Shown one piece after another: positions 28,182 through 36,413 of a DNA stretch of 36,413 bases. Both the position numbers and the translations under genes were made by a program. The notes under the pieces are model-generated. The model was not told where the DNA came from and searched no databases. It saw nothing but the letters and a program-made list of their open reading frames with translations. Each line of letters opens with the position of its first letter. Position 1 is the stretch's first letter. Where the stretch lies: contig DVKS01000045.1 in NCBI GenBank assembly GCA_018715905.1, positions 1 to 36,413 of the forward strand, read 5' to 3'. This DNA comes from Candidatus Caccovicinus merdipullorum (GTDB taxonomy: Bacteria > Bacillota > Clostridia > Lachnospirales > Lachnospiraceae).

Positions 28182-29468
28182 TTATGCCTCTTCCAGAAGC
28201 TTGTCAATGGACGCCAGCTTTACGCAAAGTACGAAAATGTGCATGGCGGTGCGCAGATCTTCAATGGAAGGATAAGTCGGTGCAATACGGATATTGCTGT
28301 CATGGGGATCCTTTCCGTAAGGATAGGTTGCACCGGCTCCGGTCATTACCACACCGGCCTTCTTGCATGCCGCAACGATGCGCTTTGCGCAGCCATCCAT
28401 AGAATCAAAGGAGATAAAATATCCGCCCTTCGGTCTGGTCCATTCGCCGATACCCAGTCCTCCCAGCTCTTCATCCAGGATCTGGATTACCGTTTCAAAC
28501 TTGGGACGAAGGATATCTGCATGCTTTCTCATATGCTCCACCATACCGTGAATGTCCTTAAAGAAACGTACATGGCGCAGCTGGTTTACCTTGTCATGTC
28601 CGATGGTCTGGATCTGCAGCTGCTTTTTGATATCTTCCAGGTTATTCTGAGAAGTAGCCAGGGCTGCAATACCGGAACCGGGGAAGCTGATCTTGGATGT
28701 AGAAGCAAACTTATATACCAGATCCGGATTTCCTGCGCGCTTGCACTCTGCCAGAATCTCAATCAGATGGTCCTGATCATGGTCATACAGATGGTGTACA
28801 CCGTAGGCGTTATCCCAGTAAATACGGAAGTCCTTTGCTGCCGGCTTTAAGCGTGCAAAGCGGCGCACCGTCTCATCCGAATAAGAAATGCCCTGAGGGT
28901 TTGAGTATTTGGGGACACACCAGATTCCCTTAATGGCCTCGTCGGAAGAAACCAGTTCCTCCACCATATCCATATCCGGACCGGTAGGCGTCATTGGTAC
29001 ATTAATCATCTCAATGCCGAAGTATTCGGTAATGGCAAAATGGCGGTCATATCCCGGCACAGGACATAAGAACTTTACCTTGTCCAGTTTGCACCAGGGT
29101 GTGTTTCCCATAACGCCGTGGGTCATGGAACGGGAAATGGTGTCATACATCACATTCAGGCTGGAATTTCCGTAAATGATGATGTTGTCGATGGGGTTCT
29201 CCATCATATCACCGATCAGTTCCTTGGCTTCCCGGATTCCATCCAGCACGCCGTAGTTGCGGCAGTCGGTTCCATCCTCACAGGTCATGTCTGCATCGCT
29301 GCTTAAAGAATCCATCATTCCCATGGAAAGGTCAAGCTGCTCGATACATGGCTTTCCTCTGGCCATGTTCAGGCTTAAGCCTTTTCCCTGATACTCCTTG
29401 TACTGAATGATCAGCTGTTCTTTTAACGATGCCAGTTCTTCCCTGGTCATTTCTGCATATGGTTTCAT
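28182..29468 (-). CDS. PLP-dependent aminotransferase, aspartate aminotransferase-like (PF12897-type)
   Basis: LNMARGKPCIEQLDLS, YKFASTSKISFPGSGIA lysine motif, NIRIAPTYP. Confidence 0.85.
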   Translation of the reverse strand: MKPYAEMTREELASLKEQLIIQYKEYQGKGLSLNMARGKPCIEQLDLSMGMMDSLSSDADMTCEDGTDCRNYGVLDGIREAKELIGDMMENPIDNIIIYGNSSLNVMYDTISRSMTHGVMGNTPWCKLDKVKFLCPVPGYDRHFAITEYFGIEMINVPMTPTGPDMDMVEELVSSDEAIKGIWCVPKYSNPQGISYSDETVRRFARLKPAAKDFRIYWDNAYGVHHLYDHDQDHLIEILAECKRAGNPDLVYKFASTSKISFPGSGIAALATSQNNLEDIKKQLQIQTIGHDKVNQLRHVRFFKDIHGMVEHMRKHADILRPKFETVIQILDEELGGLGIGEWTRPKGGYFISFDSMDGCAKRIVAACKKAGVVMTGAGATYPYGKDPHDSNIRIAPTYPSIEDLRTAMHIFVLCVKLASIDKLLEEA

Positions 29469-29592
29469 TTATTTCCTCCTTCTTTATACCTGCTTTTCCT
29501 GATTACAGTTTTCTATTGAAATCCGGCCGCGGCGTAAGCCTGGGCCGGTACTTTCCTCTTTAGTCAGAGCATTCCGCTTCGTCACCGTTTGG

Positions 29593-31032
29593 TCAGGCCT
29601 GGCTTAAAAGTTCCTTTACCAGCTGGTTTACCACTGCCGGATCTGCTTTTCCCTTCATGGCCCGCATAGTCTGGCCCACAATGAAGCCGGCAGCTTTTTC
29701 CTTGCCGTTTTTAAAGTCCTGAACCGACTGGGGATTTGCCTCCAGAATTTCCTCAATCACTTTTCGAAGCTGCCCCTGGTCATTTACTACCTTAAGACCG
29801 TGTTCCTCCACATAGGACTCAGGATCTGCATTACTGCTGAAAATCTCTTCAAATACCTCTTTCGCCACGGTGCGATTGATCACATTCCGCTCCACCAGAC
29901 CGATCAGACGTGCCAGATTTTCCGGCGAAAAGGAAATTTCATCCACATCCATCTCCTTTTCCTTGGCCAGACGCATGCCCTCTACCATCAGCCAGTTTGA
30001 CACTTCCTTTGGCTGGCCGCAGATGGCGGCAGTCTCTTCAAAAATATCGGCCAGATGCTTGGAGCTGGTAAGGATCTGCGCATCATAGGCCGGAAGTCCC
30101 ATCTGTGACTGATAGCGGGCTATTTTATCCTCCCGCATTTCCGGCTGTGCGCTGCGGACCCGTTCAATCCACTCATCCGAGATCTCTACCGGAACCAGGT
30201 CCGGATCGGGGAAATACCGGTAATCCTGAGCATCCTCCTTAGAGCGCATGGCGCGGGATATCCCCTTATTGTCATCCCACCTTCTGGTCTCCTGGACCAC
30301 CGGCTTTCCGGATTCTAAAAGATCGATCTGCCGCTCTCTCTCGCCTTCAATAGCACGGGCAATGGCACGAAAAGAATTCAGATTCTTCATCTCCGTCCTG
30401 GTGCCAAATTCCGCGCTTCCCGCTTCCCGGACAGAAAGATTTACATCTGCCCGCATGGAGCCTTCCTGAAGCTTGCAGTCCGAAGCGCCAAGATACTGAA
30501 TGGTCATACGGAGTTTTTCCAGATAGGCAATAACCTCTTCCGCGCTCCGCATATCCGGTTCCGACACGATCTCAATCAGCGGAACTCCGCTTCGGTTATA
30601 ATCCACCAGGGAGCAGTCTCCCCATTCATCATGGATCAGCTTTCCTGCATCTTCTTCCATGTGGATCTCATGGATGCGGATCTTTTTCTTTCCCGCCTCT
30701 GTCTCAATCTCCACAAAACCGTCATGACAAATCGGAAGATACAGCTGAGAAATCTGGTAATTCTGCGGATTATCCGGATAAAAATAATTCTTCCGGTCAA
30801 ATTTGCAGTGCTGGTTAATCTGGCAGTTCACAGCCAGGCCTACTGCAAGAGCATACTCCACCACCTGTTTGTTTAACACCGGAAGAGAACCTGGCATACC
30901 GGTACACACCGGGCAGGTATGTGTATTGGGCTCTCCTCCAAAGGCAGTAGAACAAGAGCAGAAAATCTTTGTTTTTGTTGCCAGTTCTACATGAACTTCC
31001 AGTCCGATGACTGTTTCATACTGTTTGCTCAT
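29593..31032 (-). CDS. gatB: Asp-tRNA(Asn)/Glu-tRNA(Gln) amidotransferase subunit B
   Basis: MSKQYETVIGLEVHVELATKTKIFCSCSTAFGGEPNTHTCPVCTGMPGSLPVLN. Start 31032; ATGA overlap with gatA. Confidence 0.97.
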   Translation of the reverse strand: MSKQYETVIGLEVHVELATKTKIFCSCSTAFGGEPNTHTCPVCTGMPGSLPVLNKQVVEYALAVGLAVNCQINQHCKFDRKNYFYPDNPQNYQISQLYLPICHDGFVEIETEAGKKKIRIHEIHMEEDAGKLIHDEWGDCSLVDYNRSGVPLIEIVSEPDMRSAEEVIAYLEKLRMTIQYLGASDCKLQEGSMRADVNLSVREAGSAEFGTRTEMKNLNSFRAIARAIEGERERQIDLLESGKPVVQETRRWDDNKGISRAMRSKEDAQDYRYFPDPDLVPVEISDEWIERVRSAQPEMREDKIARYQSQMGLPAYDAQILTSSKHLADIFEETAAICGQPKEVSNWLMVEGMRLAKEKEMDVDEISFSPENLARLIGLVERNVINRTVAKEVFEEIFSSNADPESYVEEHGLKVVNDQGQLRKVIEEILEANPQSVQDFKNGKEKAAGFIVGQTMRAMKGKADPAVVNQLVKELLSQA

Positions 31033-32552
31033 TGACAATCCGCTCCTTTCTCGCATCTGCCGCCGGAAACCGCAGCGCTTTCCCCAGAAAGCTTCCTGGC
31101 CATGGGAGGGCTCTGATACTCTCTGCTCTGTTCATAGGCGTAAGCTGCCCTGATGATTTTCTTTTCCTGGAAGCAGTCGCCAATCAGCTGCAGACCGATG
31201 GGCAGCCCCTTAGAATCCAGACCGCAGGGAACCGTCATGCCCGGAAGCCCCGCCAGATTCACGGAAATGGTATAAATGTCTCCAAGGTACATCTGAATGG
31301 GATCCTTTAATGACTCTCCGATCTTCGGCGCCGTAGAAGGCGAAGCCGGCGCTGCAATCACATCAAACCGCGCAAATGCTTTATCGAAAGCGGCTTTGAT
31401 CAAAGCCTTGGTACGCAGCGCTTTCAGATAATATGCATCGTAATAGCCGGAACTTAACACAAAAGACCCCAGCATGATCCGCCGCTTAACCTCCGGCCCG
31501 AAACCCTCGGAACGGCTTTTTTTGTACATATCATGAAGTCCTTCGTAATGCTCTGCCCGGTATCCATATTTAACACCGTCAAATCGGGAAAGGTTTGAAC
31601 TGGCCTCCGCCGACGCGATTACGTAATAAGCCGGAATGGCATATTCCACAAGGCTTAAATCAAATTCTTCTGCCACGGCTCCTTTGTCCGTCAGTACCTT
31701 TACTGCCTTCATAATGGAGTCACGCACCTCCGGATCCAGCCCTTCTCCAAAATAATCTCTGGGAATGCCGATCCGAAGCCCCCGCACATCCTCCGTCAGC
31801 GCGCTGGTGAAGTCCGTATCATCCCGCCGGATGGAAGTGGAATCTTTTCTATCGTAAGCAGAAATCGTCTCAAGAATGGCAGCACAGTCCGACACATTTT
31901 TTGCAATGGGTCCGATCTGATCCAGGGAAGAGCCGTAGGCCACCAGGCCGTACCGTGACACCGTGCCGTAAGTAGGCTTGATTCCCGTGACACCGCAGAA
32001 GGAACTGGGCTGTCGGATGGATCCGCCTGTGTCGGATCCCAGGGCATAGAAACATTCGTTGGCTGCCACTGCCGCACAGGAACCGCCGGAAGATCCGCCG
32101 GGAACATGATCCGGATTCCACGGATTCCGGGTAATGCCGAAAGCAGAAGTCTCTGTGGTGCTTCCCATGGCGAATTCATCCATGTTGGTCTTCCCCAGAA
32201 TTACAGCTCCTGCTTTTTCAAGTTTCCTGACGGCTTCCGCCGTATAAGTGGGAACGAAGCTGCTTAAGATCCGGGAACTGCAGGTGGTCCGCATCCCGCT
32301 GATACACAGATTATCCTTGATTGCTGCCGGAACGCCGGCCAAAGGTCCCTTTAATTCGCCGGCTTCAATCTGCTTCTGAACCTTCCTGGCCTGTTTAAGC
32401 ACACCTTCCTCATCCACCGTAACAAATGCGCCAATCTGCGGCTCCGCCCTGCGGATCTGCTCCAGGGCCGCCTCTGCCGCATCCACAGCAGTCAGATTCC
32501 CCGCCTGGATTTCCTTTCCCAGCTGGAGTGCTGTTAAATCAACTATACTCAT
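31029..32552 (-). CDS. gatA: Asp-tRNA(Asn)/Glu-tRNA(Gln) amidotransferase subunit A
   Basis: Amidase signature GGSSGGSCAAVAANECFYALGSDTGGSIRQPSSFCG. Start refined to MSIVDLT at 32552. Confidence 0.97.
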   Translation of the reverse strand: MSIVDLTALQLGKEIQAGNLTAVDAAEAALEQIRRAEPQIGAFVTVDEEGVLKQARKVQKQIEAGELKGPLAGVPAAIKDNLCISGMRTTCSSRILSSFVPTYTAEAVRKLEKAGAVILGKTNMDEFAMGSTTETSAFGITRNPWNPDHVPGGSSGGSCAAVAANECFYALGSDTGGSIRQPSSFCGVTGIKPTYGTVSRYGLVAYGSSLDQIGPIAKNVSDCAAILETISAYDRKDSTSIRRDDTDFTSALTEDVRGLRIGIPRDYFGEGLDPEVRDSIMKAVKVLTDKGAVAEEFDLSLVEYAIPAYYVIASAEASSNLSRFDGVKYGYRAEHYEGLHDMYKKSRSEGFGPEVKRRIMLGSFVLSSGYYDAYYLKALRTKALIKAAFDKAFARFDVIAAPASPSTAPKIGESLKDPIQMYLGDIYTISVNLAGLPGMTVPCGLDSKGLPIGLQLIGDCFQEKKIIRAAYAYEQSREYQSPPMARKLSGESAAVSGGRCEKGADCQ

Positions 32553-32566
32553 GCCTATCCCCCCTG

Positions 32567-32860
32567 TCACTCTACTGTTCTGGGAACCACAAAAGCTCCG
32601 TCTCTCTGCTCCGGCGCATTGGCCAGCATATTCTCCCGGTCATCGCCATTGGTCACCACATCCTCGCGGAATACATTGTGAACCGGAAATACGTGGGACA
32701 TAGGTTCCACGCCCTCCGTATCCAGCTGGTTTAACATATCAATATAATCCAGCATTCGTCCCATGTCCTTCTTGGCCGCCTCCTTCTCTTCATCAGAAAG
32801 ATCCAGCTTTGCCAGGATACCTACATATTCAATGGTCTCGTCACTGATTTTATTTGCCAT
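32567..32860 (-). CDS. gatC: Asp-tRNA(Asn)/Glu-tRNA(Gln) amidotransferase subunit C
   Basis: 97 aa, [50 protein letters not shown]. Confidence 0.95.
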   Translation of the reverse strand: MANKISDETIEYVGILAKLDLSDEEKEAAKKDMGRMLDYIDMLNQLDTEGVEPMSHVFPVHNVFREDVVTNGDDRENMLANAPEQRDGAFVVPRTVE

Positions 32861-33127
32861 GGCGGTTCTCCTTTCCCTCTCAGATCCGGTTTCATCCGGC
32901 TGAACTCTCCAAAAACAGAAAAAAGGCTGCCCCGAAAAGCCGCTGCCATCTTCTCCGGAAACCGGTTCGCCGGCAAAACCCTGCCGGACAACACGGTATG
33001 GATGCGATTCACAACAACTTCTGGGACAACCTCGTCCTTGCTTCGATTATCGTAACAGACAAATTTTGTCTGATGCCGCGGTGCCCGGCACTTCCTGCAT
33101 CGGGCCTTTGTCTCCTTCTCTGCTGCT

Positions 33128-33174
33128 TTCACAAAACCGCCTGCCCTTTTCACAGCAGCTTATCAGGCAGGCGG
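33128..33174. repeat. GC-rich hairpin CCGCCTGCC ... GGCAGGCGG within the gatC upstream leader
   Basis: 9-bp perfect arms read from sequence; minus strand is followed by TTTTGTG. Confidence 0.6.
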
Positions 33175-33202
33175 CCGTAATTTTGACTTGCGAATTGGAA
33201 AT

Positions 33203-33231
33203 ATCATAGCATACGGCGCTTTTCATTTCAA
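33203..33231 (-). promoter_or_regulatory. Sigma-A promoter for gatCAB (TTGAAA-17-TATGAT, extended -10)
   Basis: Minus strand TTGAAA TGAAAAGCGCCGTATGC TATGAT; implies a leader of about 335 nt. Confidence 0.65.
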
Positions 33232-33310
33232 GCAGAAAAATGCACAAATCGCCCGGCCGCCCTTTATTTTCCCGTTTCAGCAGCAAAATCCGGCTGCCGG
33301 TTTTAACTCT

Positions 33311-33868
33311 TTACGCCAGGATCGTATGCTCCAGCAGAATCTTTACGCCCATGATCACCAGAATCAATCCGCCCAATAACTCCGCTCTGGACTTATACCG
33401 GCTGCCGAATACATGGCCGATCCGCACGCCTGCCATGGATAAAATGCAGGTAGTCACACCGATAAACAGAACCGCCGGAATAATCTGCACCTGCAGAAAA
33501 GCAAAGGTAACGCCCACAGCCAGAGCATCGATACTGGTAGCTACCGCCAGAATCAGCATGGAACGTACATCAAAGGATGGATCTCCTTCCTCCTCCTGGC
33601 TTCTCGACTCCTTAATCATGTTGATGCCGATAAGCCCCAGCAGGATAAATGCCACCCAGTGGTCCACCGAAGTAATGGCGTTCTGAAACTGTACGCCCAA
33701 AAGATACCCAAGCAAAGGCATCAGGCCCTGAAATGCACCGAAATATACGCCTGCCAAAACACAATGTTTTGTCTCCATCCTGGGAAGAGAAAGCCCTTTA
33801 CAGACGGCAACAGCAAAGGCATCCATAGACAGCCCCACTGCAATGATAAATAGCTCCAGAAGCGACAT
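33311..33868 (-). CDS. mntP: Manganese efflux pump MntP
   Basis: [28 protein letters not shown] ... [15 protein letters not shown] typical MntP repeats. Start refined to 33868. Confidence 0.93.
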   Translation of the reverse strand: MSLLELFIIAVGLSMDAFAVAVCKGLSLPRMETKHCVLAGVYFGAFQGLMPLLGYLLGVQFQNAITSVDHWVAFILLGLIGINMIKESRSQEEEGDPSFDVRSMLILAVATSIDALAVGVTFAFLQVQIIPAVLFIGVTTCILSMAGVRIGHVFGSRYKSRAELLGGLILVIMGVKILLEHTILA

Positions 33869-33966
33869 AACTTGTTTCCTCCTAACCTGTTTTCGTTTAA
33901 TGGCAATGGTTTTATAGTTTCGGCAGTTTTTCATACGGCAGGACAAATCCAGGACTCCATGACACG

Positions 33967-34007
33967 AAAAAAAGACCTACCTGCAGAAAAATTTCTGCAG
34001 ATAAGTC
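33967..34007 (-). terminator. Riboswitch expression-platform terminator upstream of mntP
   Basis: Minus strand GACTTATCTGCAGAAATTTTTCTGCAGGTAGGTC-TTTTTTT; its 5' strand overlaps the 3' strand of aptamer P1. Confidence 0.85.
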
Positions 34008-34095
34008 TCATTACTTACCGTAAAGCCAGATAGCATCCTATCAGTATGTTGACTCTACCTCGCGCATAAAAGCGCGCTAACTACTCCCTTACCTG
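33998..34095 (-). ncRNA. yybP-ykoY (Mn2+) riboswitch aptamer
   Basis: Minus strand CAGGTAAGGGAGTAG ... GTCAACATACTG ... CTGGCTTTACGGTAAGTAATGAGACTTATCTG. P1 CAGGTAAG/CTTATCTG pairs fully (one GU); followed by a terminator and mntP. Confidence 0.88.
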
Positions 34096-34198
34096 TCCTC
34101 GTTATTCTATCGAAAGAACGGCTCCTTGTCAAGAATTATTCTCAATAAAACATCGAAAGAACCCTTCCCATAGAATGGCCCATACGCCGCTTCCAGCT

Positions 34199-34957
34199 TT
34201 AATAAACATTGGCTAAAAGCGTATCCACCGCATTCTGACTGGCCAGCCAGTATATGGCCGTCACGCACTCGAAATAATGGGTTCCCACTTTCCGGCAGTA
34301 AAGATCCCGTTTCACCAGTCCTGCGCCGTCAGCAGAAAGTTTTAAATATTCCTTGCCGCCCATATTTACTGTGCTGACACCTTCGATGGTGTATCCCTCC
34401 AGCGCAAGCATCATGCTGTGCATGCTTACCAGATACTCTGCGGTAGTAGCCGCTCCGTCGGGGAAATCATAAGCATCCACATATTCCAGTTCTATACCCG
34501 ATCCGGTTCCATCCGGTGCATAGACAACGAATTCCACCATGCTCTGTGTGCTGTCAATGGTGCCGGTCTGCCCTGCAGTCAGAATCTGATATCCTGCCGG
34601 AACATTCATATGGAAGCCGGACCATTCATTGCTGTAATTATTGGCATTCCAAGCCCCGGCATAAATATCGGAAAACATCACACCAGTCCATCTGCCGTCG
34701 CTGCCAAATGCATAATAACTTCCGTCAATCAGCCGGTAACAGTTGGAAATCATGTACCCCTGCTCGTCCAGGAAATACCAGGACCCGTCCGTATCCTGAT
34801 ACCAGGTATTCATCGGATAAGACCCGTCATCATTCTGATACCACCATCCGGTTTCATTCTGCTGCCAGGATCCGGCAAAAGCTGTTGTGGAGGCACTGAT
34901 TGCCATCACGGAAGCCAGCACCAGGGCGCCGATTCTCTTTCCTATGCTTTTCCTCAT
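34199..34957 (-). CDS. Secreted protein with choline-binding/cell-wall-binding repeats
   Basis: Signal peptide MRKSIGKRIGALVLASVMAISASTTAFA; WQQNETGWWYQNDDGSYPMNTWYQDTDGSWYFLDEQGYM repeats. Confidence 0.85.
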   Translation of the reverse strand: MRKSIGKRIGALVLASVMAISASTTAFAGSWQQNETGWWYQNDDGSYPMNTWYQDTDGSWYFLDEQGYMISNCYRLIDGSYYAFGSDGRWTGVMFSDIYAGAWNANNYSNEWSGFHMNVPAGYQILTAGQTGTIDSTQSMVEFVVYAPDGTGSGIELEYVDAYDFPDGAATTAEYLVSMHSMMLALEGYTIEGVSTVNMGGKEYLKLSADGAGLVKRDLYCRKVGTHYFECVTAIYWLASQNAVDTLLANVY

Positions 34958-35047
34958 GGAAAAACCCCCTTTCTTATACGTACATCATACCCTTACTTTG
35001 TATCAAATACAAGAGGATGACACATTTTATTTTCCGGCAAAAGGGGG

Positions 35048-35110
35048 CCGCCTCCAGCTTTTGGCGGGTGCTCTTGGCATCCCTGATTCCAAGCCGCCTA
35101 TTCGGCGGCT
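35048..35110 (+). repeat. Copy B of the two-hairpin dispersed element, overlapping the tyrS stop codon
   Basis: CCGCC-tccagctttt-GGCGG, then TGCTCTTGGCATCCCTGATTCCAA, then GCCGCC-tattc-GGCGGC; shares TTGGCATCCCTGA-N6-GCCGCCTATyCGGCGGC with copy A. Confidence 0.8.
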
Positions 35111-36348
35111 GGAGTGTCAAGGTAAACCCGCATAAAGTTCTTCTTGCCGCGTTTGAATACGATTCCGTCTCCGGCAAAGTCTGCGGCAGAAAAGCTGCGC
35201 TTTACATCTTTTTCCTGTACGCCGTCTACCGATACGCCGCCCTGCTCTACATTTCTTCTTGCCTCGGAACGGCTGGAAGCTAAGCCGGATGCGGTGAGAA
35301 CGCCTAAGATATCAATGGTTCCGTCACGGAAGTCTTCGTCTTTTAATCCATAGCTGGGCATATGAGTAGCGTCTCCGCCGCCGGCAAAAAGAGCTTTGGA
35401 AGCTTCTCTTGCCTTTACTGCCTCTTCCTCACCGTGTACCAGCTTGGTCAGTTCAAATGCCAGGATTTCCTTTGCCTGATTTAACTGGCTTCCTTCCCAC
35501 TGATCCATCTCATCGATCTGCTCCAGAGGCAAAAACGTCAGCATCCGCAGGCACTTTAATACATCTGCATCCGCCACATTCCGCCAGTACTGGAAGAAGT
35601 CAAAGGGTGAGGTCTTATCAGGATCCAGCCATACAGCACCGGACTGGGTTTTTCCCATCTTCTTGCCTTCGGAATTCAAAAGCAGGGTAATGGTCATGGC
35701 ATGGGCATCCTTGCCAAGCTTTCTCCGGATCAGTTCGGTTCCGCCCAGCATATTGCTCCACTGATCATCTCCGCCGAACTGCATGTTGCAGCCGTAACGC
35801 TGGAACAACTCATAGAAATCATAGCTCTGCATGATCATGTAGTTAAATTCCAGGAAGCTTAATCCCCGCTCCATTCTCTGCTTGTAGCACTCTGCCGTCA
35901 GCATCCGGTTCACAGAAAAATGCGGTCCCACTTCACGGAGAAGTTCCACATAATTTAAGTCCAGAAGCCAGTCTGCGTTATTTACCATAAGAGCCTTGCC
36001 CTCGGAAAAATCAATAAAGCGGCTCATCTGCTTTTTAAAGCAGTCCACATTATGCTGAATGGTCTCCACCGTCATCATCTGGCGCATATCCGTCCGCCCG
36101 GAAGGATCGCCGATCATAGCCGTACCGCCGCCGATCAGTGCAATCGGCTTATTTCCTGCCATCTGCAGACGCTTCATAAGGCAAAGCGCCATAAAATGGC
36201 CTACATGAAGGCTGTCTGCCGTGGGGTCAAATCCGATATAAAATACCGCCTTCCCCTCGTTTACCATTTTTTTGATTTCTTCCTCATTTGTAACCTGGGC
36301 AATCAGGCCCCTTGCTACCAGTTCGTCATACACCTGCATGTTTTCCAC
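35098..36348 (-). CDS. tyrS: Tyrosyl-tRNA synthetase
   Basis: YIGFDPTADSLHVGHFMALCLMKRLQMAG and KMGKTQSGAVWLDP (KMSKS-like) motifs; C-terminal S4 domain. Confidence 0.97.
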   Translation of the reverse strand: MENMQVYDELVARGLIAQVTNEEEIKKMVNEGKAVFYIGFDPTADSLHVGHFMALCLMKRLQMAGNKPIALIGGGTAMIGDPSGRTDMRQMMTVETIQHNVDCFKKQMSRFIDFSEGKALMVNNADWLLDLNYVELLREVGPHFSVNRMLTAECYKQRMERGLSFLEFNYMIMQSYDFYELFQRYGCNMQFGGDDQWSNMLGGTELIRRKLGKDAHAMTITLLLNSEGKKMGKTQSGAVWLDPDKTSPFDFFQYWRNVADADVLKCLRMLTFLPLEQIDEMDQWEGSQLNQAKEILAFELTKLVHGEEEAVKAREASKALFAGGGDATHMPSYGLKDEDFRDGTIDILGVLTASGLASSRSEARRNVEQGGVSVDGVQEKDVKRSFSAADFAGDGIVFKRGKKNFMRVYLDTPAAE

Positions 36349-36413
36349 TCCTTTTCTTTTTTTAATCAGTTTCGGCGAAAGTCCGCCGCCTCATGACGGC
36401 TGCCGGATATTTC

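Noticed and set aside
33070-33100. T-box motif (GGCACCGCGG) upstream of gatC
   Set aside because: Lies only about 100 nt after the predicted start with more than 200 nt to gatC, no following terminator, and no recognisable Stem I specifier; insufficient for a T-box call.
32821-33153. 110-aa minus-strand ORF in the gatC leader
   Set aside because: Overlaps gatC out of frame, basic low-information sequence with no domain; more likely structured leader than a gene.

Overview
This 36.4 kb window looks like a chromosomal segment from an anaerobic Firmicute, probably Lachnospiraceae/Clostridia (inferred from gene style and RBSs; not tested). Most of it is ordinary metabolism. It holds an arginine biosynthesis region (argJ 5' end, argC, argG, argH) interleaved with GNAT, MBL-fold, discoidin-like, HPr-like, YfhO and GtrA genes, followed by apbE-MATE. 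Next is an apparent carbohydrate/uronate locus: LysR divergent from a Dpp/Opp-type ABC transporter, a UxuA-like protein and an alginate-lyase-family protein. After that come GH51 arabinofuranosidase/AraC/PHP genes, an Rpn-type PD-(D/E)XK gene, a PLP aminotransferase, gatCAB, mntP behind a yybP-ykoY (Mn2+) riboswitch, a cell-wall-binding-repeat protein and tyrS. The least explained signal is a two-hairpin dispersed element. One copy lies between argC and the GNAT gene, where it is flanked by perfect 21-bp direct repeats, one overlapping the argC stop codon. A second copy overlaps the tyrS stop codon, and there is a weaker third candidate. Other points to check are an HPr homologue lacking the phosphorylatable His motif, an unusually long structured leader before gatCAB, an 18-bp-arm nearly pure A/T hairpin, and a perfect 17-bp palindrome before the LysR gene. 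I saw no CRISPR array, tRNA, rRNA or complete IS element. All functional calls are from reading the sequence; no database search was run.
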